Source: CAZGUG01 sp964625335 (lineage in GTDB: Bacteria; Bacillota; Clostridia; Ch29). Taken from it: 29,013 nucleotides of DNA. The position numbers and the translations under genes are program-made. Numbering within the stretch: the first letter of the stretch is position 1; every line of letters begins with the position of its first letter. The notes under the pieces are model-generated. The model had not been told where the DNA came from. It ran no database searches and saw nothing but the letters and a program-made list of their open reading frames with translations. This document shows, piece after piece, positions 1 to 7,725 of the stretch. The stretch covers positions 1-29,013 of the forward strand of contig CAZVBE010000024.1 in assembly GCA_964625335.1 (NCBI GenBank), in the 5' to 3' direction.

Positions 1-179
1 ATAACATGCAAATTTTACTTAAATTTTCTCTTGACTTTTTATAGCTGGTCTTTCTTTTTTTATAACAAAACACCCTTATGTAACTCTCGAATAGCACTAA
101 TTGATTATATATGTGATTATTTGAGCAACTCTTTCTGATAACTTTTTTTAATAACTTCTTTCATTCTTGTGTAGAACAA
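1..179. other. AT-rich intergenic end, nothing recognised
   Basis: This stretch lies downstream of the ornithine cyclodeaminase-family gene. It is AT-rich with short T and A runs. I see no convincing hairpin, promoter or coding frame on either strand, so the 3' end of the catabolic operon is not defined here. Confidence 0.5.
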
Positions 180-1169
180 TCAATTCATTTGTATAATACT
201 GCAATGGTCGCCTGATTTGTCCAACGCAAGCTTTGCAGTAATCAAATCCTGGAGGGCAATCCCGGTCGCATCGAATACTGTTACCGCTTCTTTGGATGTC
301 CGTCCTTTCTTGATACCCGCTACAATATTCCCAATTTCAGTTATATTCTCCTGCTCTAACATTTTCCCGGAATATGCCCATTGGCATTCCCCTTTTGCTA
401 TCGACTGAACAATACTGTCTGTGAAAACCTCTGCCCTGGATACAAGAAGCGGTTCCAACTCCTGTTTCCCAGTCATATCTGCTCCTATGGCATTGATATG
501 AGTACCCGGTCGAATCCACTCGTTTTTGATATATGATCTTCTGGAGGGCGTACAAGTAACCAGTACGTCGGTTTGGGACAATACACACTCTATTTGCTCC
601 ATCCCATGACCGTGCAGGGAGAGTTGAGGATAATTGGGTTGTTCCTCTGCAGCAATTTTCTTTGCAGCATCGTGGTTAATATCAAAAAAATGTACTGTTT
701 TAAGATGCGGCAAAGCCAATGACAATCCCATCAATTGCGCTCTTCCCTGAGTTCCTGCGCCAACTATTGAGGCCGTTTTCGCGTCTTTTCTTGCCAGATG
801 CTTTGCACCTATGGCCCCTGCTGCTCCCGTTCTCATGAATGTAACCAGAGACGCATCCACAATCCCGATAGGCTGCTGGGTTTTAATATCCATAATCACA
901 ATTAATCCTGATAACGCTGCACGTCCGGACTTCGGATTTTCCTGGTTAAAGCCTAAAATTTTCAGCCCGTAGAAGCCTGCTCCTTCCAAGTGCCCTGATT
1001 TAATATCCATATCGTTTTTACCCTGTTCAAAATCATGTACAATAACCGGAAAAAGACCTGCCTTGCCTGTAGAGTACAGGTAGTAAGCTTTTTCAACAGA
1101 TGTGATAACATCGTTCATGTTGATTACAGATCTAAACTGTTTGGCATCCATTATTTTTAATTCATACAT
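180..1169 (-). CDS. Ornithine cyclodeaminase / mu-crystallin family protein
   Basis: A 329-residue NAD(P)-dependent enzyme of the OCD/mu-crystallin superfamily. Known members deaminate ornithine to proline or reduce cyclic imines, ketimines or pyruvate-type substrates, so the exact reaction is open. Seen directly: the Rossmann nucleotide motif VGAGTQGRAQ in mid-protein, the family-typical segment around TFMRTGAAGA just before it, GADMTGKQELEP after it, and the C-terminal DATGIALQD signature. The length is normal for the family. The start at 1169 is chosen because GAGGGGGAAGG lies just upstream of ATG; a longer frame to 1199 has no ribosome site. It is the last gene of the four-gene minus-strand cluster behind a sigma-54 promoter, 69 bp after the M20 gene. 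Context suggests catabolism of a diamino or imino acid released by the upstream hydrolases (inference). Confidence 0.88.
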   Translation of the reverse strand: MYELKIMDAKQFRSVINMNDVITSVEKAYYLYSTGKAGLFPVIVHDFEQGKNDMDIKSGHLEGAGFYGLKILGFNQENPKSGRAALSGLIVIMDIKTQQPIGIVDASLVTFMRTGAAGAIGAKHLARKDAKTASIVGAGTQGRAQLMGLSLALPHLKTVHFFDINHDAAKKIAAEEQPNYPQLSLHGHGMEQIECVLSQTDVLVTCTPSRRSYIKNEWIRPGTHINAIGADMTGKQELEPLLVSRAEVFTDSIVQSIAKGECQWAYSGKMLEQENITEIGNIVAGIKKGRTSKEAVTVFDATGIALQDLITAKLALDKSGDHCSIIQMN

Positions 1170-1238
1170 GTTACCTTCCCCCTCACTTGAAAGTTCCATA
1201 TGTTTACCGTTAATATCCGTAACGGATACTTAGTGTCG

Positions 1239-2432
1239 TTAAGTGGGCTTCACAACTTTATCAAATTCAGCCCGGATATTATCTTTAATACCTTGATTGT
1301 GAAACACATTCAGTGCTGACATAACCAGTATTTTAGCGCCGTTTACTATGGCTTTATGTGCTCTGTCGCTTTTAGTTGCCCTGGCAAATTCTTTTGTGTG
1401 CAGATCTATGCTGCGGTCGCATATAGACAAATAGGAGTGGATTGCAGGGCATTTCTGGCTTACTCTAAATATATCTGAAGATATGGTTTCGGTTTCGTCT
1501 GCCTGATCAATTTGTATACCCAATTCATTGTATACGTCCTCTACCATTTTTTCAGCAGCAGTATTTCTAACCATTTCATCTGCTTTAGGCTCAAAATACT
1601 TGTAGGTTACATCGGTCTGGGTTGCAATAGCAGCTCCGCTGGCACAGTCCATAACCTTTTTCACTACTTGGTCTAAATATTTCCTTGTATGTGATCTGAA
1701 ATGAAATCTAACTACCGCTTTGTCAGGTACTATATTTGGTGTCGGGCCAATTCCGCCTTCCAGTATTACTCCATGCATCCTAACATCCGGTTTAACATGC
1801 TGCCTGAGCATATCAACAGCATGGAAAAAAAGCTGTGCTCCATTCAATGCATTCACACCTAACCAAGGACATGTGCCGGCATGGGAAGGCTTTCCGGTAA
1901 AGGTGAATTCAACAGCGTCCAATGCTACAAATTTTTTCACTACCATGTTGTCATTATACATATGTATCATCATAGCAAAATCGTACTCATCAAAAGCCTT
2001 TTTATCCGCCAATTCAACTTTAGCACATTTTGCTTCCTCGTCAGGTGTACCGACTAATACCAGTTCTCCGTCTATAGCCTCCTTAACCTTTGAAAACGCT
2101 ATTGAAGCCAGTAAACTGGTACAGCCGCTTACATTATGACCGCAACCATGCCCAATATCCGGAAGAGCATCGTATTCCATCAGGTACGCAATTCTGGTGG
2201 CACCTTTATTCTTTATAGAACCCCTGAAAGCCGTTTTGATACCACAGAAATTTTCTTCTGTATCAAAACCGTGGCTTTCAAGGATATCAATTACTTTTCT
2301 CGTTATGGCGAACTCGTTCCCTGACAATTCCGGATTGTCAGCCATCCAGTCGGACAATGCAATAACGGAAGGGCCTAAATCTTCAATTTCTTTAAATATT
2401 TTATCCTTGTAGAATGCAATAGTCTCGTTCAT
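1239..2432 (-). CDS. M20 family amidohydrolase (AbgA/AbgB/PM20D2-like)
   Basis: A 397-residue cytoplasmic zinc amidohydrolase of peptidase family M20. Seen: the metal/catalytic segment AYLMEYDALPDIGHGCGHN (Asp and His ligands), GTPDEEA with the catalytic Glu pair, and the dimerisation-domain motif GKPSHAGTCPW. This layout matches the aminobenzoyl-glutamate hydrolase / PM20D2 branch. Known members of that branch cleave p-aminobenzoyl-glutamate or beta-alanyl/GABA dipeptides of lysine and ornithine. There is no signal peptide. The start at 2432 follows an AAGGAGG site; the open frame reaches 2510 without one. It sits between the YfcC-like permease and the OCD-family gene, recalling the AbgA-AbgB-AbgT pairing of M20 enzymes with a dedicated transporter. 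The substrate is inferred only. Confidence 0.85.
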   Translation of the reverse strand: MNETIAFYKDKIFKEIEDLGPSVIALSDWMADNPELSGNEFAITRKVIDILESHGFDTEENFCGIKTAFRGSIKNKGATRIAYLMEYDALPDIGHGCGHNVSGCTSLLASIAFSKVKEAIDGELVLVGTPDEEAKCAKVELADKKAFDEYDFAMMIHMYNDNMVVKKFVALDAVEFTFTGKPSHAGTCPWLGVNALNGAQLFFHAVDMLRQHVKPDVRMHGVILEGGIGPTPNIVPDKAVVRFHFRSHTRKYLDQVVKKVMDCASGAAIATQTDVTYKYFEPKADEMVRNTAAEKMVEDVYNELGIQIDQADETETISSDIFRVSQKCPAIHSYLSICDRSIDLHTKEFARATKSDRAHKAIVNGAKILVMSALNVFHNQGIKDNIRAEFDKVVKPT

Positions 2433-2519
2433 AATTCCTCCTTGTATTGTTTGTGGTATTAAATACCCGACCTCCGGCCCTGGCCGCTCGTCCAGCCTTA
2501 TTGCTTGCATCTGCCCACT

Positions 2520-3911
2520 TTAGAACGGGCCATATCCTATAGTGGTTGCAATTGTCATAAATATTATCTGAACCACAACCAGAATTCCAAAGACCGGCAG
2601 GAAAAACCTCCACCATTTATTTATAGGCACTCTGGACATACCGCACATTACAGCTATAGAAGCAGTAGGCCATATCAGATTAGACAATCCGTCTCCAAAC
2701 TGAAAGGCCAATACCACTATTTGTCTGTTAAGACCAATAACATCGCCTATTGGTGCCATAATCGGAATGGTTACCATTGCCTGACCGCTTCCGGACGGTA
2801 TAAAGAAGTTAATTATGCTTTGAAACGCCAGCATAAACCACGCACTTATATAAGTCGGCAAAGTTTGCAGAGGCGCTGACATATAATAAATTAACGTATC
2901 GGTTATATTTCCGCTGTCCAATACTACCAAAACACCTCTCGCAATACCGATAATAAGGGCTGCATATATTATTTCGGTAGCCGAATCCAGGAATAATTCT
3001 GCTACAGTATTTGGACTCCATCTTTGTATTATGCTTGTAACTACCATCATGATAAGAAACAAACCGCTTATTTCACTCAGGAACCATCCGTGTTCTATCG
3101 CTCCATACATTATTATACCAAAAGATAGTACAAAACCTGCTATTATCAACTTATGCCTATTATTAAACTCAGCATTTTCAATTTCGTTTTTATCGAGAAC
3201 AAGAGAGCCGAAGTCAACATTTTTCACTAAACTCTGTTCAGGGTTGTTTTTTACTTTTTTAGCATAACGCATCGTCCACCATATGCCTATTATCATAAAT
3301 ACAGCAAGTTCTATTATTCTAAACCAAGCTCCCGAAAACATAGGCAGATCGGTTATTGAATGAGCCACGCCTATTGTAAAAGGATTCATAAAAGCAGCAG
3401 CATAGCCTATCCCTAACGAGAGACATATCATGGCCATTCCAACCATAGCATCATAACCCATGGCAATAGCAATACCAATTACCATTGGTATAACACCATA
3501 CAGCTCGTCATACAAACCCGCAGATGCACTGATACCGCCAAATATCAGCATAATTATCGGAATAAATACATGCTCTTTCCCCTTAGATTTTTCAAGCAGT
3601 ATTCTAATAGCTCCGTACAAAGCTCCTGATTTAATTATCATATAAACATATCCATATGCAAAGAATACAAAGAATATTATTGATGCCCCTTGTACCATTC
3701 CATCATAAACGCTTTGAAAAACACCAAACAAACTAACAGGTGTTTGCTCAATTAAACTAAAGCTTCCCGGGTCTATCAAAACTCTGTTGGTGCTCTCATC
3801 TAGTATTCGCTCATACTGGCCTGCTGGCAGAATATAAGTAGCTATACTGACCAGTATTATTATAATAAATAGTAATACAAAAGTATGCGGCATTGTAAAT
3901 TTCCTTTTCAT
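2520..3911 (-). CDS. YfcC-family membrane permease
   Basis: A 463-residue integral membrane transporter with about eleven or twelve hydrophobic segments, of the YfcC/DcuC/AbgT-like group of the ion transporter superfamily. Known relatives move C4-dicarboxylates, arginine/ornithine or amidated amino acids using ion gradients. Family-typical sequence is visible near the C-terminus: FFIPSGSGQAMVTIPIMAP followed by GDGLSNLIWPTAS, the re-entrant hairpin region that carries substrate. The N-terminus MPHTFVLLFIIIILVSIATY followed by ILPAGQYER is also classic for YfcC. An AAAGGAGG site precedes the ATG. It lies between two M20 hydrolases, 87 bp before one and 132 bp after the other, so it probably imports their shared substrate (inference). 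Confidence 0.88.
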   Translation of the reverse strand: MKRKFTMPHTFVLLFIIIILVSIATYILPAGQYERILDESTNRVLIDPGSFSLIEQTPVSLFGVFQSVYDGMVQGASIIFFVFFAYGYVYMIIKSGALYGAIRILLEKSKGKEHVFIPIIMLIFGGISASAGLYDELYGVIPMVIGIAIAMGYDAMVGMAMICLSLGIGYAAAFMNPFTIGVAHSITDLPMFSGAWFRIIELAVFMIIGIWWTMRYAKKVKNNPEQSLVKNVDFGSLVLDKNEIENAEFNNRHKLIIAGFVLSFGIIMYGAIEHGWFLSEISGLFLIMMVVTSIIQRWSPNTVAELFLDSATEIIYAALIIGIARGVLVVLDSGNITDTLIYYMSAPLQTLPTYISAWFMLAFQSIINFFIPSGSGQAMVTIPIMAPIGDVIGLNRQIVVLAFQFGDGLSNLIWPTASIAVMCGMSRVPINKWWRFFLPVFGILVVVQIIFMTIATTIGYGPF

Positions 3912-4043
3912 AGTATCCTCCTTTAATATATCCAGATTGTTTGCTGGCTTTTAATTCTTGGTGTCATATTGCCGGCTGCAAAACGGTTTATCTCTTTGAA
4001 ACCCTCCACCTCACTTTCATAATTTATGTCGGTTTTTGCTATA

Positions 4044-5270
4044 CTACCAAGCAAGCTTTTTTATTAAACCCTTCAATACCCGCAATCCCTCTTCCAAGTC
4101 TTCTGCAGCTGTGTACTCTTTTGGAGAGTGACTTATCCCGTCTTTGCTTGGCACAAAAATCATACACGAAGGTATAAAAGGTGCAATAATTTGCGCATCG
4201 TGTCCTGCTCCGCTATTCATATGAAGAGTATTGATACCTGCTTCTTCAGAAACTTCATCGAGTATTTGAATCAACCCTGTATCCAGAGATACCGGCATTT
4301 CATAAATTGGCTTTTCGTGGTAAACCTCATATCCCTTGTGTTTAATTTCCCTGATTGATTTTTGGATAAAGTCATTGATTTGAATTAGTTTATCCTTGTT
4401 TCCGTCTCTAATGTCGATTGAAAGCTGCACTTTTTCCGCAATCACATTTGCCATGCCTGGTATTGCCTCTATCTTTCCTATGGTAAGGGTTGCCGTACTA
4501 GATATCTCCTGAGCGTACGATGTGATTTCACAAATAAACTTAGCTGCTGCTGCAACCGGATCTTTCCTAACCGGCATAGGAGTTGTGCCCGCATGGTTCT
4601 GCTCTCCTTTAATTGTGATTGAATAGGTAATACATCCAACAATATTCTCAACAATACCAATTTTGATTTTACTATTATCTAATACAGGCCCCTGTTCAAC
4701 GTGCAATTCAACATAGGATAATATATCCTCTCTCTTTGCCTCCTCCAGCTTGTGAGGATAACATCCGGCCGACACCATTGCCTGTTTTATTGTTACGCCG
4801 TCGCAATCCTGCTGTTGAAGATCTTCCATGGACAATTTACCCATCATAGCCATGCTTCCCAAAAATGCAACCCCGAACCTGCTGCCTTCCTCTTCTGCGA
4901 AAGCCACAACCTCCAGGGATTTTTTCGGTTTTCCATACTCAGCAGTAAGATCTCCCACAGCTGCCAGTGCCAAAACAATACCAGCAGCTCCATCGTACTT
5001 TCCACCGTTTATGACGGTATCCAAATGAGAACCAATCAGCAGTGTTTCCGGAGTATTGCCCTCAACCCTTCCAAAAATATTCCCGACAGCATCTTCACGG
5101 ACAGAAAGCTTCTTATGTATCATCCATTCATTAAGCATTTTTTTTGCTATCTTATCTTGCCTTGTATAGGCTGCGCGCCAAACAGCCCCGTCAATACAGG
5201 TGTTTTCGGCCAGTTCATTGAGCCGGTCCTCAATCCATTTGCCTTGGAAGCCTGAAGCCGACTTTTGCAA
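4044..5270 (-). CDS. M20 Zn-hydrolase, AllC / N-carbamoyl-amino acid hydrolase family
   Basis: A 408-residue dinuclear metal amidohydrolase of the allantoate amidohydrolase / N-carbamoyl-L-amino acid hydrolase / beta-ureidopropionase branch of M20. Seen: GSHLDTVINGGKYDGAAG (metal His and Asp), FAEEEGSRFG (catalytic and metal Glu), ELHVEQGPVL, HAGTTPMPVRKDP in the lid domain, and SGAGHDAQ near the C-terminus. All key residues are present. I place the start at a TTG (5268-5270): GGAGGG lies 8 bp upstream, while the in-frame ATG at 5291 has no ribosome site and itself contains that GGAGGG inside the coding frame. It is the first gene after the sigma-54 promoter, so it leads the operon. Known enzymes remove carbamoyl or ureido groups and release ammonia. 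The specific substrate cannot be read from sequence. Confidence 0.85.
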   Translation of the reverse strand: MQKSASGFQGKWIEDRLNELAENTCIDGAVWRAAYTRQDKIAKKMLNEWMIHKKLSVREDAVGNIFGRVEGNTPETLLIGSHLDTVINGGKYDGAAGIVLALAAVGDLTAEYGKPKKSLEVVAFAEEEGSRFGVAFLGSMAMMGKLSMEDLQQQDCDGVTIKQAMVSAGCYPHKLEEAKREDILSYVELHVEQGPVLDNSKIKIGIVENIVGCITYSITIKGEQNHAGTTPMPVRKDPVAAAAKFICEITSYAQEISSTATLTIGKIEAIPGMANVIAEKVQLSIDIRDGNKDKLIQINDFIQKSIREIKHKGYEVYHEKPIYEMPVSLDTGLIQILDEVSEEAGINTLHMNSGAGHDAQIIAPFIPSCMIFVPSKDGISHSPKEYTAAEDLEEGLRVLKGLIKKLAW

Positions 5271-5278
5271 GACTATTG

Positions 5279-5284
5279 CCCTCC
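5279..5284 (-). promoter_or_regulatory. Ribosome binding site deciding a TTG start
   Basis: GGAGGG on the minus strand sits 8 bp before the TTG at 5270. It lies inside the longer ATG frame starting at 5291, whose own upstream sequence is AT-only. This favours the TTG as the real start of the AllC-like gene. Confidence 0.65.
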
Positions 5285-5383
5285 TTTTCATATATAATAT
5301 AATTCAATTACGTTTTGCCTATTCATTTAAGTCCGTTTTGCCTTCCAATAAACGTCACATAAATATACCTTTAACTATGTAAA

Positions 5384-5397
5384 GCAAAGTTATTGTT
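5384..5397 (+). repeat. 14-bp direct repeat, copy 1
   Basis: GCAAAGTTATTGTT occurs here and again, identical, at 5520-5533. Copy 1 lies in the expected untranslated leader of the minus-strand operon. It may be an operator half-site of the divergent regulator. Confidence 0.6.
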
Positions 5398-5424
5398 AAA
5401 TTCACATATTAAAGCAAATATTAG

Positions 5425-5440
5425 TGCAAAAATCATGCCA
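5425..5440 (-). promoter_or_regulatory. Sigma-54 (-24/-12) promoter for the catabolic operon
   Basis: The minus strand reads TGGCATGATTTTTGCA. This is TGGCA(T) and TTGCA separated by five bases, against the consensus TGGCAC-N5-TTGCW, with the invariant GG and GC at the right spacing. It lies about 155 bp upstream of the AllC-like TTG start and faces that operon. The neighbouring divergent gene encodes a sigma-54 activator, which makes a chance match unlikely. Transcription would start near 5414. Confidence 0.82.
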
Positions 5441-5500
5441 GCAAAACACGCGCATTCTAGTGGCTTTCATCAATAATCTGTGCAAAATAAAAGAAAAACC

Positions 5501-5525
5501 GCAAATGTTTTTGCTTTGTGCAAAG
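5501..5525. promoter_or_regulatory. Candidate activator binding site (UAS)
   Basis: A palindrome GCAAA-N4-TTTGC (5501-5514) is followed at once by CTTTG-TG-CAAAG (5514-5525). The pair lies about 75-100 bp upstream of the -12 element, the usual place for an enhancer bound by a Fis-type activator. The assignment rests on symmetry and position only. Confidence 0.45.
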
Positions 5526-5533
5526 TTATTGTT
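5520..5533 (+). repeat. 14-bp direct repeat, copy 2
   Basis: An identical copy of GCAAAGTTATTGTT. Its last bases overlap the -35 hexamer of the regulator gene's promoter, so a protein bound here could repress the regulator's own transcription (inference). Confidence 0.6.
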
Positions 5534-5561
5534 GACTTGTTGCCGGTCTCTAATGTATTCT
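5532..5561 (+). promoter_or_regulatory. Sigma-A-like promoter of the regulator gene
   Basis: TTGACT (5532-5537) and TATTCT (5556-5561) are separated by 18 bases, reading towards the regulator GTG start 47 bp further on. Both hexamers are imperfect but acceptable. Confidence 0.5.
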
Positions 5562-5608
5562 AGAATGGAATTCAAAAAACAGTTTTATTGAAAGGGGCTG
5601 CAACAGTT

Positions 5609-7087
5609 GTGGATAATTACGAAAGCATAGAAAATGAAACAAAATCGCTGTTATCAAAAATCAGTGCTTTTGAATTGCTGAACATTCTCGATGACGGTAT
5701 ATTAGTAGTAAATAAGCGATGTGAAATAATATTTTATAATAAATCAATGGAAAAGATTGAAGGCCTGAAATTCCACCAGGTTAAAGGCATGAAAATATCC
5801 GATGTATTTCCCGAACAGAATTATAAGAATAGCACCCTCATGCAAACCATTAAGAAGGGAAAACATTTCAGGAATATTTTGCAGACCTACACCACAATCC
5901 TCGGCAGAAAAGTAACTACACTGAATACCACACTGCCTCTCTATGAAAAAGGAATAATAATTGGTGCAATTGAAATCGCCCGAGATATCTCGACCGTTAA
6001 AGAGATGTCCCTGCGGATGATGGATTTGCAAAACGAAGTGCTGTCCATAAACAAAACATTAAAAATGAACCCATCCAAAGACAAGTTTACTTTTGATGAT
6101 ATTATAGGAAACAACCGGCAGATTAAAGATATTATAGAAGTACTAAAGAAAGCGAGCCAAACAACATCTCCCGTCCTGGTTTTAGGGGAAACCGGTACAG
6201 GGAAGGAACTGTTTGCTCAAAGTATACATAATTACAGCCCAAGATATACCGAACCTTTTCTGGCAGTCAATTGCGCCGCCTTACCTAATGGATTATTGGA
6301 AGGAATCCTGTTCGGCACTGTGAAAGGAGGATTTACCGATGCTGTTGATCGACCGGGAATTTTCGAGCAGGCCGACGGAGGTACGGTTCTCTTGGATGAA
6401 ATCAACTCAATGGACCTGGCTCTTCAATCAAAACTGCTTCGGATTCTGGAAGAAAAGAAAGTAACAAGGGTGGGCGATATCAAAGAGATACACCTGGATA
6501 TAAAAATCATTTCCACTTCTAATATAGATTTGAGAGAGCAGGTGGATAACGGGAATTTCCGTGAAGATTTATTCTATCGTTTAAACGTAGTCAGCGTAGA
6601 AATTCCAACTCTTAGATACAGAAAGGATGACCTGCCCATTCTGATAGATTATTTCGTAAATTATTACAATAACCTATTCAGGAAGAATGTCCTTTCTCTA
6701 ACTGATGAATTGATGGAAACCTTCAGGCAATACGATTGGCCTGGTAATGTCCGTGAATTAAAACACTGTATCGAAAGCGGTATGAACTTAATTGATATTA
6801 ATGAGAATATGCTTAAAATTGAACATGTTCCTGGATTTTTCAAAAATATCAGTGTAAGAACAAATATGAAAACCGCTCGTCAGCCAAAAGCTAAAAATAA
6901 AGCTAATAGTTTGAAAATGGAACTATCGGAATATGAAAAGGAAAAAATTATAGAATCTATTATTAAGTCTAACGGGAATATCACTAAAGCTGCTCAGATG
7001 CTTGGAATCAAGAGACAGGTGCTAAGCTATAAGATGAAAAAACATGATATCAACAAAAGTGACTTTATTTACCAATACAAACAATAA
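5609..7087 (+). CDS. Sigma-54-dependent transcriptional activator (PAS-AAA+-Fis HTH, RocR type)
   Basis: A 492-residue enhancer-binding protein. Domains in order: a PAS sensor at about residues 20-125 (ILDDGILVVNKRCEIIFYN is a typical PAS start), an AAA+ domain at about 160-395, and a Fis-type helix-turn-helix at the C-terminus (GNITKAAQMLGIKRQVLSYK). The AAA+ domain has Walker A GETGTGKE, Walker B GGTVLLDE and the arginine-finger region FREDLFYRLN. The sigma-54 contact loop, normally GAFTGA, reads GGFTDA here. There is no receiver domain, so it probably senses a small molecule through PAS, as RocR and related amino-acid catabolism activators do. The GTG at 5609 is preferred, with AAAGGGG 11 bp upstream; a TTG at 5588 is the alternative. 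It is divergent from the operon with the -24/-12 promoter and very likely controls it. Confidence 0.88.
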   Translation: MDNYESIENETKSLLSKISAFELLNILDDGILVVNKRCEIIFYNKSMEKIEGLKFHQVKGMKISDVFPEQNYKNSTLMQTIKKGKHFRNILQTYTTILGRKVTTLNTTLPLYEKGIIIGAIEIARDISTVKEMSLRMMDLQNEVLSINKTLKMNPSKDKFTFDDIIGNNRQIKDIIEVLKKASQTTSPVLVLGETGTGKELFAQSIHNYSPRYTEPFLAVNCAALPNGLLEGILFGTVKGGFTDAVDRPGIFEQADGGTVLLDEINSMDLALQSKLLRILEEKKVTRVGDIKEIHLDIKIISTSNIDLREQVDNGNFREDLFYRLNVVSVEIPTLRYRKDDLPILIDYFVNYYNNLFRKNVLSLTDELMETFRQYDWPGNVRELKHCIESGMNLIDINENMLKIEHVPGFFKNISVRTNMKTARQPKAKNKANSLKMELSEYEKEKIIESIIKSNGNITKAAQMLGIKRQVLSYKMKKHDINKSDFIYQYKQ

Positions 7088-7099
7088 CCGGAAAATAAC

Positions 7100-7132
7100 A
7101 AAGCCCTGCAAACGTAGTATTCGCAAGGCTTT
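7100..7132. terminator. Hairpin between regulator and tRNA cluster
   Basis: AAAGCCcTGC at 7100-7109 pairs with GCaaGGCTTT at 7123-7132, with an internal mismatch. On the minus strand it is followed by TGTTATTTT, so it fits a terminator for the tRNA transcript. It also lies 12 bp after the plus-strand regulator stop and may serve both directions. Confidence 0.5.
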
Positions 7133-7137
7133 CATTC

Positions 7138-7214
7138 TGGTGCGCCCTGAGGGATTCGAACCCCCGACCAACTGATTCGAAGTCAGCGACTCTATCCAGC
7201 TGAGCTAAGGGCGC
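7138..7214 (-). tRNA. tRNA-Arg (TCG)
   Basis: A full cloverleaf on the minus strand: acceptor GCGCCCT, anticodon loop CTTCGAA (anticodon TCG), T-loop TTCGAAT and encoded CCA. It is the last tRNA of the six-gene cluster. A small hairpin (CTGCCC/GGGCAG, 7221-7237) without a T run separates it from tRNA-Lys and may guide processing. Confidence 0.95.
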
Positions 7215-7249
7215 GCACTTCTGCCCTTACCGGGCAGGCGAAATAACAA

Positions 7250-7326
7250 TGGTGACCCATCCGCGACTCGAACGCGGGACACCCTGATTAAAAGTCAGGT
7301 GCTCTACCAACTGAGCTAATGGGTCA
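7250..7326 (-). tRNA. tRNA-Lys (TTT)
   Basis: A cloverleaf with acceptor TGACCCA, anticodon loop CTTTTAA (TTT) and encoded CCA. Confidence 0.96.
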
Positions 7327-7331
7327 CAAAA

Positions 7332-7407
7332 TGGCTGGGGCGGCAGGACTCGAACCTACGAATGCCAGAGTCAAAGTCTGGTGCCTTACCGACTTGGCTA
7401 CGCCCCA
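7332..7407 (-). tRNA. tRNA-Gln (TTG)
   Basis: A cloverleaf with acceptor TGGGGCG, anticodon loop CTTTGAC (TTG) and encoded CCA. In this organism it is presumably charged with Glu and then amidated by the GatCAB enzyme encoded further on in the window. Confidence 0.95.
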
Positions 7408-7419
7408 TCGATAAAAAAG

Positions 7420-7497
<78 letters not shown>

Positions 7498-7503
7498 ATA
7501 TAC

Positions 7504-7580
7504 TGGTGCGCCTGCAGGGACTCGAACCCCGGGCACACGGATTAGAAGTCCGTTGCTCTATCCACCTGAGCTACAGGCGC
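7504..7580 (-). tRNA. tRNA-Arg (TCT)
   Basis: A cloverleaf with acceptor GCGCCTG, anticodon loop CTTCTAA (TCT) and encoded CCA. Confidence 0.96.
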
Positions 7581-7585
7581 GCACT

Positions 7586-7659
7586 TGGAGCGGGTGATGG
7601 GAATCGAACCCACGCGACTAGCTTGGAAGGCTAGGGCTCTGCCATTGAGCTACACCCGC
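7586..7659 (-). tRNA. tRNA-Gly (TCC)
   Basis: A cloverleaf with acceptor GCGGGTG, anticodon loop CTTCCAA (TCC) and encoded CCA. It is the first gene of the tRNA transcript. Confidence 0.96.
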
Positions 7660-7679
7660 ACAATCACCAACAATTAATT

Positions 7680-7708
7680 ATTATAGCAAACCAGAGTCTG
7701 ACTGTCAA
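7680..7708 (-). promoter_or_regulatory. Consensus sigma-A promoter of the tRNA cluster
   Basis: The minus strand reads TTGACA, 17 bases, then TATAAT, a perfect housekeeping promoter. It ends 20 bp upstream of tRNA-Gly. Such strength fits a stable-RNA operon. Confidence 0.92.
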
Positions 7709-7725
7709 TGTTCAAAATTTACCGT

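Noticed and set aside
7138..7214. Attachment site of an integrated element at tRNA-Arg
   Set aside because: No second copy of the tRNA 3' end and no integrase is visible in the window; only the composition change hints at it.
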